From Streptomyces sp. Edi2 (GTDB taxonomy: Bacteria > Actinomycetota > Actinomycetes > Streptomycetales > Streptomycetaceae), in the NCBI RefSeq assembly GCF_040253635.1, contig NZ_JBEJGX010000002.1:62001-126000 (forward strand): a stretch of 64,000 nt of DNA, written 5' to 3'. Of the stretch, positions 24,965 through 32,299 are shown piece by piece (the first letter of the stretch is position 1; each line of letters starts with the position of its first letter). A program made the translations under genes and the position numbers. The notes beneath the pieces are model-generated. The model did not search any database. It saw nothing but the letters and a program-made list of their open reading frames with translations, and was not told where the DNA came from.

Positions 24965-26182
24965 ATGGCCTCCCACCGCCTCCTCGCGAACGGCGCCGGC
25001 ACCGACCACCCCGTCCCCGGCCTGCCGTTCGCCGACGACACTCACCTCCCCGCCGGCCCCACCACCCCAGGGCCGGCCCGGCCCACCCGGATCACCGACC
25101 CGGACCGCCCTGACCTGGTGTGGATCGTCCACGCCCACCCGCACCTCGGCCGCACCGTGCTGCTGTACGAAGCCGGCCCCGACGGCGCCGGACCGTGGCA
25201 CGGACACACCGGCCACCCGCTGGTGACCCGGGCCGGAGGCTACTGGTGGGACGGCACCAACTGGTTCCGACCGCCCCAGCTGTGGGACGCGGCCACCGGC
25301 GCCGTCGAGCAGCAGGTGGTGCCCGCCGCGGTCACCGTCACCGCCGCCGACCTCCTTCAGGACCCGCGGGCGGATGCCGGCGTAGGCCATCTGCACCAGG
25401 TGGACGACCTCGGCGCACCGAGCGCCGCATCGCAGGGCGCGCCATGGCTGCATGACCTGGCGCGCTGGGCGGCCCACCGCGCCACAAGCCCCGACCGGCC
25501 GCCGCTGAACCGCTGCGTGGTCACGCTCACCGCGCCCGAGCTCGCCGGCGACCAACTGATCGGCACCCCCGCCCTGGCCGCGGCCGCCGCCATCAGCCCC
25601 TCGGCGCTGCGCGCCTACATCAGCCGCGGGCAGGGCGCCGTCCCCGAGCCCCAGGCCCTCGTCGGCAACCGCCCCATGTGGTCGCGGCCCGTCGCGGAGA
25701 ACTGGGCCGCCCACCGGCGCCGCCCCGCCGCCGACCGCTGGCCGGCTCAGTGCGAGCGCCCGGTCCTGGCGGCGGGCGCCGAACCCATCCGCCAGCAGCT
25801 CACCCCGGTCCTGTACGCCGCCCTGTGGGAAGACCCCGAGCGCCGCACACGGTGGGTGCTGCGCCACCGCACCGCGGACGCCGTCCGACAGGTGGCTGAG
25901 GACCTCGCATACCTCGCGGCGGACCGGCTGCAGGAGACCGTGCCCGCCCAGGCGCTCGCCGAGGTCCTCACCCAGGCTGCCATCGCCAACTTCGGTGCAG
26001 GGCAGGCACGTTCGGACGGCGTCGCACAGGTCCTGGCCTGGCTCACCCGGCATCACCCCCAGCTGGCCGAGCAGACGACCGCCGCCGTCGCCGACCACGC
26101 CGCGCTGCAGTTCGGCATCCCGCACGACGACGCCGTCCGGCTCCTGACCGGAGCCGAGGAGGCCCGCCGCGCAGCGGCGTGA
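24965..26182 (+). CDS. Hypothetical protein with HTH-like segment (405 aa)
   Basis: GAAGGA precedes ATG, 39 bases after the IclR-like gene, so the two are likely one transcript. Residues about 60-115 form a Trp-rich beta region (GYWWDGTNWFRPPQ). Residues about 195-240 include LIGTPALAAAAAISPSALRA YISRG with GNRPMWSRPVAENW, which resembles the MerR/HTH_17 fold that binds DNA. A helical C-terminal domain follows. No enzyme motif was seen. Proteins of this make-up recur on Streptomyces plasmids, but the function is unknown. Confidence 0.55.
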   Translation: MASHRLLANGAGTDHPVPGLPFADDTHLPAGPTTPGPARPTRITDPDRPDLVWIVHAHPHLGRTVLLYEAGPDGAGPWHGHTGHPLVTRAGGYWWDGTNWFRPPQLWDAATGAVEQQVVPAAVTVTAADLLQDPRADAGVGHLHQVDDLGAPSAASQGAPWLHDLARWAAHRATSPDRPPLNRCVVTLTAPELAGDQLIGTPALAAAAAISPSALRAYISRGQGAVPEPQALVGNRPMWSRPVAENWAAHRRRPAADRWPAQCERPVLAAGAEPIRQQLTPVLYAALWEDPERRTRWVLRHRTADAVRQVAEDLAYLAADRLQETVPAQALAEVLTQAAIANFGAGQARSDGVAQVLAWLTRHHPQLAEQTTAAVADHAALQFGIPHDDAVRLLTGAEEARRAAA

Positions 26183-26201
26183 TCCTGAGCTCCCCGGGCA
26201 G

Positions 26202-26251
26202 CGGTGCACCCCGGACATGCTCCGCATTTCAACCATGTCCGGGGTGCACCG
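26202..26251. terminator. 18-bp perfect inverted repeat
   Basis: Arms 26202-26219 and 26234-26251 (CGGTGCACCCCGGACATG and its complement) enclose a 14-base loop, 19 bases after the stop of the 405-aa gene. It may terminate that transcript, or act as an operator for the leader-peptide transcript just downstream. Confidence 0.6.
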
Positions 26252-26337
26252 GACCGGCCAACGCACCGCCGGCCTGCCCATACGTTCACCTCATCCCCGG
26301 ACCGCGGGGAGTCGGCACCACCGAAGAGGAGAAGCTC

Positions 26338-26391
26338 ATGCGCCCCTGCCGTAAGAGTTCCGTTCGCTCCGTCCGCTTCGTGCGCCCGTAA
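26338..26391 (+). CDS. Arg-rich leader peptide (17 aa) before MFS gene
   Basis: An ATG with GAAGAGGAG 6-8 bases ahead encodes MRPCRKSSVRSVRFVRP, a 17-residue peptide with five Arg codons. A GC-rich hairpin begins 18 bases after its stop and the MFS exporter gene follows. Short leader peptides with this placement control actinobacterial resistance and transport genes by ribosome-mediated attenuation. The coding start, the ribosome site and the hairpin are directly visible; the mechanism is inferred. Confidence 0.6.
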   Translation: MRPCRKSSVRSVRFVRP

Positions 26392-26408
26392 GGCCCACGA
26401 GCAGCACC

Positions 26409-26447
26409 CCGAAGGCGGCCGCACCTCTGGTTCGGCCGCCTTCGGGC
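26409..26447 (+). promoter_or_regulatory. Attenuator-like hairpin in the MFS leader
   Basis: A 14-bp perfect stem (26409-26422 with 26434-26447) and an 11-base loop between the leader peptide stop and the MFS start. A ribosome stalled on the leader could alter its formation. Confidence 0.6.
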
Positions 26448-26497
26448 TGTCCGCCCCCTTCGTGACGACCGCAGGCAGCGCCTGCAGGGAGAGCTGC

Positions 26498-27733
26498 ATG
26501 GCCACTCACACCTCCGCCACCACGGCCGTGCCGCCCGCCCGCACGGCGCACTCCGTCGTCTGGATCCTGATCACCAGCTCGCTCATCGTGAAGGCCGGCG
26601 GGTTCAGCTGGGACTTCCTCGGCTACTACGTGGCCGACGGGACCGGACATGGCACCACCGCGGCCGGAGCCGCGCTCACCGCATTCGGGGTCGGCTGGTG
26701 CCTGGGCCAGGCCTCGGCCGGCGCGCTGACCGACCGGCTCGGCCAGCGCACCGCCCTGGTCACCCTGATGATCCTGTCCGCGCTCGCGTGCCTCGCGCTC
26801 GCCGTCGCCACCTCCCTGCCCGCGCTGCTCGGCGTCGCCGTCTGCCTGGGACTGACCATGGAGGCCCACCGGCCGGCCGTGTCGGCCTCCATCAACGAGG
26901 CGATCCCCACCGAGGCCGGCCGCACACGCGCACAGACCTGGACGTACTTCGCCAGCAATGTGGGCATCGCCATCTGCGGCGGCGCGGGCGGATATCTCGC
27001 CCATACCTACGGCTACCGCATCCTGTTCATCGTCAACGCCGTCGTGTGCCTGGCCTTCGCGCTCGTCGCCCGCCGGACCCTGGCCCCCAGGCCGCCCACC
27101 GCGGACACGCCGTCGGCCGGCTACCGACGGGTTCTGGCGGACCCCGCCCTGCGCTGGATCACCGTGGTCGCCGTCTGCTCGATGGTCTGCGCCTGGGGGC
27201 TCGTCTCGGTCCTGCCGCTGCTGATGACCAACGACGGCCTCCCGGCGACGAGTTTCGGCATGGCGATGGTCGCCAACACCGTGGGCGTCCTCGCCCTGAC
27301 CCCGCCCCTGATGCGCCTGCTCGTCGGCCGCGGCGAGGCCGTCCGGTTCCCGTTCGTGCCCGTCCTCGCCGCCGGCTCGGCCATCCTCGGCCTCGGCATC
27401 ACCATCGCCGCGTTCCAGCACACGGTCCTGGGCTACGCGATCGCCGCCGTCGTCCTGGTCCCGGGCGAGGTCTGCTACAGCGTCGCCGTCGGCGCATACA
27501 TCTCCACCGCCGCCCCGCCCGGCGCCACCGGCCGCTACCAGGCCGTCATCAGCGGCGCGACCGCGCTCGCCTCCCTGCCGCCCCTCGGCATCGCGCTCGC
27601 CCTGGAGGCCGGCGGCCGCCCCCTGGTCGCCGGCCTCCTCGCCGCCAGCGCCGCCCTCGCCGTCACCGCCTGCTACCCCCTCGCCCGCTCCCTGCGCAGC
27701 CGCTCCACCACCCGCCCCGACGACAGGAGTTGA
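26498..27733 (+). CDS. MFS exporter with leader-peptide control (411 aa)
   Basis: ATG 26498 has AGGGAGAG 4-5 bases ahead. Twelve hydrophobic segments are visible, with the MFS loop GALTDRLGQRTALVT after helix 2 (residues about 72-86), a central loop near residue 200 and an even spread of small residues. GYLAHTYGYRILFIVNAVVC fits motif C of drug:proton antiporters. It is probably an efflux pump for a toxic compound, and the attenuator in front suggests induction by a translation-affecting drug. It is followed at two bases by a 52-codon gene. Confidence 0.8.
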   Translation: MATHTSATTAVPPARTAHSVVWILITSSLIVKAGGFSWDFLGYYVADGTGHGTTAAGAALTAFGVGWCLGQASAGALTDRLGQRTALVTLMILSALACLALAVATSLPALLGVAVCLGLTMEAHRPAVSASINEAIPTEAGRTRAQTWTYFASNVGIAICGGAGGYLAHTYGYRILFIVNAVVCLAFALVARRTLAPRPPTADTPSAGYRRVLADPALRWITVVAVCSMVCAWGLVSVLPLLMTNDGLPATSFGMAMVANTVGVLALTPPLMRLLVGRGEAVRFPFVPVLAAGSAILGLGITIAAFQHTVLGYAIAAVVLVPGEVCYSVAVGAYISTAAPPGATGRYQAVISGATALASLPPLGIALALEAGGRPLVAGLLAASAALAVTACYPLARSLRSRSTTRPDDRS

Positions 27734-27735
27734 CC

Positions 27736-27894
27736 ATGACCGCGAAGTTCACCAACCTGCCCTGGCCCGCCCCTGTCCCGGCCACGGTGCACCCGCGCGA
27801 AGAGACGCCGGAGTCCGAGGGGCCCGTGCCGGCCGCCGCGGACCCCGCACCGGTCGGACCGGACGCCACGGCGCCCTCCGCGGCATCCGGCTGA
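27736..27894 (+). CDS. Small Pro/Ala-rich peptide downstream of the exporter (52 aa)
   Basis: ATG lies 6 bases after AGGAG, which sits in the end of the exporter gene. The peptide begins MTAKFTNLPWPAPVPATVHP, then is acidic and Pro/Ala rich, with no Cys and no membrane segment. It ends shortly before a terminator hairpin, so exporter and peptide are one unit. It could be a natural-product precursor, since a peptide next to an exporter is suggestive, but no modification enzyme is adjacent and the composition is not typical. Confidence 0.5.
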   Translation: MTAKFTNLPWPAPVPATVHPREETPESEGPVPAAADPAPVGPDATAPSAASG

Positions 27895-27922
27895 GCACGA
27901 TGAGGACCTCGCGGACCAACAC

Positions 27923-27958
27923 CGGCGGCCCCGACCACATCTGTGGCCGGGGCCGCCG
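27923..27958 (+). terminator. Terminator of the exporter operon
   Basis: A 17-bp stem with one mismatch (27923-27939 with 27942-27958) and a two-base loop, 29 bases after the small peptide gene. Confidence 0.75.
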
Positions 27959-28030
27959 TCATGAACCACCCCCTGGCCCCTCGTCGAGCCACCCGCAGCC
28001 GAACCCACCCGCACGGCGAAAGGCGCACCG

Positions 28031-28630
28031 ATGCCCGACCACCTGGTGATCCACTGCCCCCGCTGCCCGAGCGAGGAAGTCGAGGCCCAACTCGGCTCGC
28101 CAGAAGACCCGACGGCCGTCGCGGCCCTCGCCTGCCTGCTGTGCGGCCACCGCTGGCAGCCCACCGAGCTCCCGCACCTCCTCGCGCCCGACTACGACCA
28201 GGCATACGGCACGGCCCCCGCCCTGGCCGAAGAGGAACTCACCCTCGCCCTGTGGGCCGAGGGCATCAACGTGCGCGCCCAGGCGGCCGCGAGCGGCAAC
28301 GGTCCCGGCGTCGACCACGGCGGCTACCGGCTCTTCTACCTGCGTCAGGCCGCCTACCTCGACCGGGCCGCCCACGCGATGGCCGTCGCCGCCCGCGGGC
28401 AGCTCATCGCCCAGCAGCCGGCCGACGACGCCGCGGACGCGGCCGTGATGGCCGCCGACCTGCTCCTGCACCTCGACCTCGAGCTCGACCAGGTCCACGT
28501 CGAAGGCCTGCTGGGGGCCGACTCGCCCCAGTGGCAGTCACCCGAGGGACTGCGCGGCTACGTACGCCAGGAGTACATCGCGTGGCAGGAGTGGGAGAGC
28601 GCCGCCCGCCGAAGCCGCAGAGACGCGTAG
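28031..28630 (+). CDS. Zinc-ribbon hypothetical protein (199 aa)
   Basis: GAAAGG precedes ATG. The N-terminal 45 residues hold two Cys pairs (CPRCPSEE and CLLCGHRW) that form a zinc ribbon, followed by a helical, Ala-rich domain with acidic patches and a Trp-rich end. The ribbon suggests nucleic acid or protein contact. No known family was recognised. It is the last rightward gene before the leftward block. Confidence 0.55.
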   Translation: MPDHLVIHCPRCPSEEVEAQLGSPEDPTAVAALACLLCGHRWQPTELPHLLAPDYDQAYGTAPALAEEELTLALWAEGINVRAQAAASGNGPGVDHGGYRLFYLRQAAYLDRAAHAMAVAARGQLIAQQPADDAADAAVMAADLLLHLDLELDQVHVEGLLGADSPQWQSPEGLRGYVRQEYIAWQEWESAARRSRRDA

Positions 28631-28727
28631 CGCCACCGGACGCCATGCGGAACCCCAGGCCTGGAGCACCTGCTTCGTTCGACCGGGGGCTCCAGAACCC
28701 CCTGCCGGGCGCGGCGCGGCCCGCTCC

Positions 28728-28931
28728 TCACCGGGGCAGGTAGCAGCGGCAGGGAGCGGCGGGCGGATGCGAATGGAACATCTCGCGCTTCGCCTCCCAG
28801 CCGATCGGCTGCGCCCCGGACTCCTGACGGTGACCGCACCGGCAGTAACTGCGGTCCAGCAAGGGGTTGTAGGTGACGTACGGGTGATCGCGGCTCGTGC
28901 ACCACGCCACCGTCTCCGGCGCCACGCTCAT
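28728..28931 (-). CDS. Small Cys/His protein (67 aa)
   Basis: ATG at 28931 with GAGGAG about nine bases ahead. The sequence contains CTSRDHPYVTYNPLLDRSYC followed by RCGH, and a final PCRCY, six Cys and several His in 67 residues, so it probably binds a metal. The gene lies 20 bases downstream of the 511-aa PP-loop gene and is likely the last gene of that leftward transcript. Similar short proteins recur in actinobacterial plasmids and phages. Confidence 0.6.
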   Translation of the reverse strand: MSVAPETVAWCTSRDHPYVTYNPLLDRSYCRCGHRQESGAQPIGWEAKREMFHSHPPAAPCRCYLPR

Positions 28932-28951
28932 GATGGTGATCTCCTCTGTTC

Positions 28952-30487
28952 TCAGGCCGCCGCGATGGCAGGCACGCGTGCGACGCCCGAGGGCCGGATG
29001 ACCGGAACGGTGCGGCTGCCGCGGGGGCGCCGGTGGCTGACGAGCGGCCGGATGGGCTCCCACCGAGGGCCGATGAGTCCCGTGAATTCGGTCCAGCGGC
29101 GCTCGAAGGACTCCCTGTTCTTGTCGTCGGCGCCGCTCGGCGCGGCCACCAGATACGCCTCCGCCGCGGGGTATCCCTCGCCGCGGTCGAGGTAGTGCAG
29201 CCGCTTGATCATCGAGCGCTCGCCGTGGCGCAGCTGTACGCCGGCCTCGCGTCCCCAGCGCATCAGCGTGAACTCCGCATCCAGGCGCGTGCCTTCCCAC
29301 ACCGTGCGCACCGACCGCCACGCCGGGCCCTTGACCGGGTTGCCGTGGCAGCCGTCGTCGAGGCCCGCGCACTGCGGGGGCAGTTCGGTGCGCGTGCCGT
29401 CGGCGCCGGTCTCGAACACCGCGTGTTCGCGCCGGCAGGCCGCCGTCCGCTCGGTGCGGCACCACCAGCGCGGGCGGGGGCACCGGTCCCCGTGATGGTG
29501 GCGGCAGTCCTTCGTCCGGCCGGGCAGGTACAGGCGGCGCACCTCGTACAGGGAGAACGGGGACGCGTCCAGACGCTCCTCGAAGGCGGTGAGGACCGCG
29601 TCGTTGCGCTCGTCCTCGGTGAGCTGCTGGTACAGCGAGCGCGTCCCGTACAACGACATCGGTTCGTTGAGCGCCATCGAGGCGTACTCCATCGCCAGTG
29701 CCTCGGCGGCGAGCTCCGGGTGCTCGCGCAGCCGTGCCTCGTGCCGATCCCGCGACGCACAAACTCCACTGAACGGGCAAAAGGTGCAGTAGCTCTTCTG
29801 GATGGGCTCGCCGAGGCGCTGCAGGACGTACGCCTCCACCGCCGCCCGGTCCATCTCGGCCTCGATCAGCGGGTACGAGGGCTCGCAGATCACCCGGCCG
29901 GCCCGCTCGTTGAGCCGGTTCTGGATCTTGGTGTCCTTCTCCATCCGCTTCCGCTCCCCGGCGTGGTAGCCGATCACCCGGCGGAACGCGGTCTGGCCGA
30001 ACTCGGCGACCGCCCAGTGATCAAGGCACCAGCCCTTAAAGCGAATTGAGCAGGTCCTGCGCCCCGAAGCCATTTGGGGCACGGTGCCGCCGGTCACCAG
30101 CCAGTCCGACAGCCGCCACGGGCCGGCCTGATGGATGCGGCGGGTGGCGCGGGAGTCTTCGAGGACCAGGACCCCGTCGGAGTCGCTGAAGCCCATCCTC
30201 GCCACCTGCACTACGCGCACCCGGAGCTCGGCGAGCAGCGGGAGCACGAGCCGGTCCACGTACGACAGAGAGGTCGGCCACTCGTTGCCGGTGACGGCGT
30301 GCAAAACGATCAAGTCGGACAGGTCCGGTTCGAGTCCGTAGCGCACGGGGTCTTCGAGGTACATCAGCAAGATCGCGGTCGAGTCGGCGCCGAGCCCGTA
30401 CGACAGCACCGTCATCGGTTTGTCCGGCCGGGAAGCGGGGCTACGGAGCGCGGGCAGGGTGAACAGGGCGGGTGGAGCGGAGGACAC
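28952..30487 (-). CDS. PP-loop (PAPS reductase-like) protein (511 aa)
   Basis: GTG 30487 was chosen because AAAGGA stands about 6 bases ahead. The PP-loop SYGLGADS (residues 29-36) departs from the usual SGGxDS by Tyr and Leu but keeps Gly, Asp and Ser. A Cys cluster KSYCTFCPFSGVC near residue 235 could hold an iron-sulfur cluster, and a second Cys/His set (CRHHHGDRCPRPRWWCRTER) follows near residue 330. PAPS reductase-fold enzymes activate sulfur or form sulfur-modified nucleotides or adenylate other substrates; phage versions are common and their role is unclear. A second member lies at 32300-33580. Confidence 0.7.
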   Translation of the reverse strand: MSSAPPALFTLPALRSPASRPDKPMTVLSYGLGADSTAILLMYLEDPVRYGLEPDLSDLIVLHAVTGNEWPTSLSYVDRLVLPLLAELRVRVVQVARMGFSDSDGVLVLEDSRATRRIHQAGPWRLSDWLVTGGTVPQMASGRRTCSIRFKGWCLDHWAVAEFGQTAFRRVIGYHAGERKRMEKDTKIQNRLNERAGRVICEPSYPLIEAEMDRAAVEAYVLQRLGEPIQKSYCTFCPFSGVCASRDRHEARLREHPELAAEALAMEYASMALNEPMSLYGTRSLYQQLTEDERNDAVLTAFEERLDASPFSLYEVRRLYLPGRTKDCRHHHGDRCPRPRWWCRTERTAACRREHAVFETGADGTRTELPPQCAGLDDGCHGNPVKGPAWRSVRTVWEGTRLDAEFTLMRWGREAGVQLRHGERSMIKRLHYLDRGEGYPAAEAYLVAAPSGADDKNRESFERRWTEFTGLIGPRWEPIRPLVSHRRPRGSRTVPVIRPSGVARVPAIAAA

Positions 30488-30539
30488 GGTGTTCCTTTGT
30501 GGGGGTGAGGGCGGCGCGGGAAGGATGGCGCGGAGCGGA

Positions 30540-31163
30540 CTACAGACCCAGGGAGCGCAGGGCAGCACGCAGCAGTTCGGCCTGCTCGCTGTCGAACCGG
30601 GGCCGAGGGGCGCGTCGCAGTGGCCGGATGCGCAGTACGGGGACGTCCAGGTCGACTCCGAGGAGCCGCTCGGGCCGCTGCGGATCCTTCTTCATGCGGT
30701 AGTTCTCGGCGCGAAGCATCCAGGAGTCGAAGTCGTCGGCGGGCCGCCCCGAGCGGATCTCGTGCTGCTCATCGGGGGCGATCCGCGGGCACGGGCAGTC
30801 CGGATCGCTGCACGGCTTGCCCGCGGGATGGCGGACGCTCGCGGCCCTCGTGCGGTAGTGCGTCGCGGTGCCGTTCAGCATGGGACACGCCTTGGCCGTG
30901 TAGGCCAGGCACTCGGGATGGAGGCCGGGCTCGGGGGCGATGCCGGCGCGGACGTCCATGGGCCGGACGATCAGGCAGATGCGTTCGTCGAGGCGCTGAC
31001 CGCATATCTGGCAGAGCCGCCGCAGCAGCGCCTCGGCGTGACGCCGCGGATCGACGCTGCCGAACAGTGCAGCGCCGGCGTGCTCGTAGGAGATGAACGG
31101 CACCACGAGGCCGCCGACGCGAGGGCGCCCGTGCAGCCGCACGGGAAGGGGAAGGCCACTCAC
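30540..31163 (-). CDS. Cys-rich hypothetical protein (207 aa)
   Basis: GTG 31163 overlaps the stop of a 26-codon frame and has GAGG 6 bases ahead; an upstream GTG at 31172 overlaps that site. Two metal-binding sets are visible: RRLCQICGQRLDERICL near residue 48, and CSDPDCPCPRIAPDEQHE near residue 115. The N-terminal VSGLPLPVRLHGRPRVGGLVVPF pattern is one I have seen in a widespread Streptomyces family often labelled, wrongly, as an envelope protein. Function unknown; soluble, with no membrane segment. Confidence 0.6.
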   Translation of the reverse strand: MSGLPLPVRLHGRPRVGGLVVPFISYEHAGAALFGSVDPRRHAEALLRRLCQICGQRLDERICLIVRPMDVRAGIAPEPGLHPECLAYTAKACPMLNGTATHYRTRAASVRHPAGKPCSDPDCPCPRIAPDEQHEIRSGRPADDFDSWMLRAENYRMKKDPQRPERLLGVDLDVPVLRIRPLRRAPRPRFDSEQAELLRAALRSLGL

Positions 31164-31240
31164 GCGCGGCACCTCGAGAAGACGACGCTCTGGCGGTGCT
31201 GCGCGTCGGGGCGCACGCGGTCGGTGGGGTGGTCGTTCAT
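31160..31240 (-). CDS. Coupled mini-ORF ahead of the Cys-rich gene (26 aa)
   Basis: ATG 31240 is preceded by GAGGAGTC, a better ribosome site than that of the following gene, and the TGA overlaps the GTG at 31163. The 26-residue product is hydrophilic and basic. It may exist to load ribosomes for the downstream gene. Confidence 0.4.
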   Translation of the reverse strand: MNDHPTDRVRPDAQHRQSVVFSRCRA

Positions 31241-31311
31241 GACTCCTCAGAAGGGGAAGCGGGCGCGCAGGCGATGCGGCGGCGGGAGGGGAGGCCGGGC
31301 GGGGCGTCCGG

Positions 31312-31638
31312 TCAGTGCGGGTGGGGCAGATGGCGGTCGAGGTGGGCGGCCCAGGCGGTGAAGGCGCTCGGCGGGTGGAAGCCGGCGGCCACCATCAGCG
31401 CGTCCAGCTCGGCGGTGGTCACCAGGACCTGCGGCACGTCGGATCCCGGAGTCAGCGGCGGCCGGAACCCCAGGGCCCTGGCGACGTCGCGGACGAACCA
31501 CAGGACGTGGCCATCGCGTAGCCGTACCCGCAGGTGAGCGGACTCGTAGACGAGGGTCGTGGTGCGCGTGCGCCCGACGTGCCGCCGTCGGGTGGACGCC
31601 GGGCGCGGGCCGGGCACCGCGACCGTGCGGCTGTTCAC
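31312..31638 (-). CDS. BRO-N-like small protein (108 aa)
   Basis: GTG 31638 overlaps the stop of the upstream gene (GTGA). Residues about 28-75 contain TTTLVYESAHLRVRLRDGHV, then LWFVRDVARALGFRPPL, the pattern of the BRO N-terminal DNA-binding domain found in phage antirepressors (a beta hairpin, then WFVxxDVxxALG). No C-terminal antirepressor part is present. It could be a small DNA-binding regulator of this block. Identification rests on that one motif. Confidence 0.5.
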   Translation of the reverse strand: MNSRTVAVPGPRPASTRRRHVGRTRTTTLVYESAHLRVRLRDGHVLWFVRDVARALGFRPPLTPGSDVPQVLVTTAELDALMVAAGFHPPSAFTAWAAHLDRHLPHPH

Positions 31639-32072
31639 GAGACTGCGACGTCGCCGGTGCGCAGGTCGATGCGGAGGCGTTCGCCGCCGCACAGGCGCTC
31701 AGTGCCCGACAGGTCGGCCAGGAGCCCGCCCACGTCGTCGAAGTCCAGGTCGACGATGCTGCGCGTGCCGTCGAGATGGCGGACCTGACCGGTGGTCTCC
31801 CAGAACCACCCGTTCTCCCACTCGCAGGTGCCGAAGACGACGCCGACCACCGGCCAGCGCGAGTCGGTCTCCCGGGCCGCGACCACCTCACGGGTGCGGT
31901 GGCGCAGCACGTCGACCAACCGGCGGCCGTAGTGCGCGCGCTGCCGCTCCACGCAGGCGGTCTCGATGTCGTACAGCTGCGCGGCGGTGAGGGTGTCCAG
32001 GAGCCGGCCGAGCTCGGCGTCGAAGTCGGTGGTGCCGACGAGCGGGGCAAGACCGGCGGGAGAGGGGGACAC
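31635..32072 (-). CDS. Hypothetical protein (145 aa)
   Basis: GTG 32072 or a TTG at 32078 (AAAGG seven bases ahead) is the start; long upstream extensions lack a site. The sequence has a helical part with LLDTLTAAQLYDIETACVER and a beta-rich part with VVGVVFGTCEWENGWFWETT and a C-terminal LRIDLRTGDV. No family was recognised. It is coupled by a GTGA overlap to the BRO-N-like gene, so the two probably function together. Confidence 0.55.
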   Translation of the reverse strand: MSPSPAGLAPLVGTTDFDAELGRLLDTLTAAQLYDIETACVERQRAHYGRRLVDVLRHRTREVVAARETDSRWPVVGVVFGTCEWENGWFWETTGQVRHLDGTRSIVDLDFDDVGGLLADLSGTERLCGGERLRIDLRTGDVAVS

Positions 32073-32115
32073 GAGCAAGGGGCTGCCTTTCGCAAGGGGG
32101 CAGGGGGACGGCTGG

Positions 32116-32271
32116 TCAGCCGTGTGCGGAGCGGGCACGCATGCGGGCCTTGATCTGCTGCATGGTGGGCGGGGTCCACTGGTGCCATCGGGCGTCGGTG
32201 GTCCACCGCTGCATGTGCTCGCGGCGGGTGATGCCGCAGTGCCGGCAGGCACTCGGCTCGGTGATCGTCAT
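32116..32271 (-). CDS. Small zinc-binding protein (51 aa)
   Basis: Begins MTITEPSACRHCGITRREHM, a CxxC plus His pattern, then a Trp-containing basic helix ending in QQIKARMRARSAHG. Very short zinc proteins with this HxxxR feature are frequent in actinophages and plasmids. The ribosome site is weak. It lies 29 bases downstream of the second PP-loop gene and is likely part of that transcript. Confidence 0.55.
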   Translation of the reverse strand: MTITEPSACRHCGITRREHMQRWTTDARWHQWTPPTMQQIKARMRARSAHG

Positions 32272-32299
32272 GGGGCTCGGTTTTCGCGTCGGCGCCGGG

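Noticed and set aside
23873..26281. 802-aa leftward frame opposite the IclR-like and 405-aa genes
   Set aside because: Antisense shadow; no domain and no ribosome site, while the rightward genes have both.
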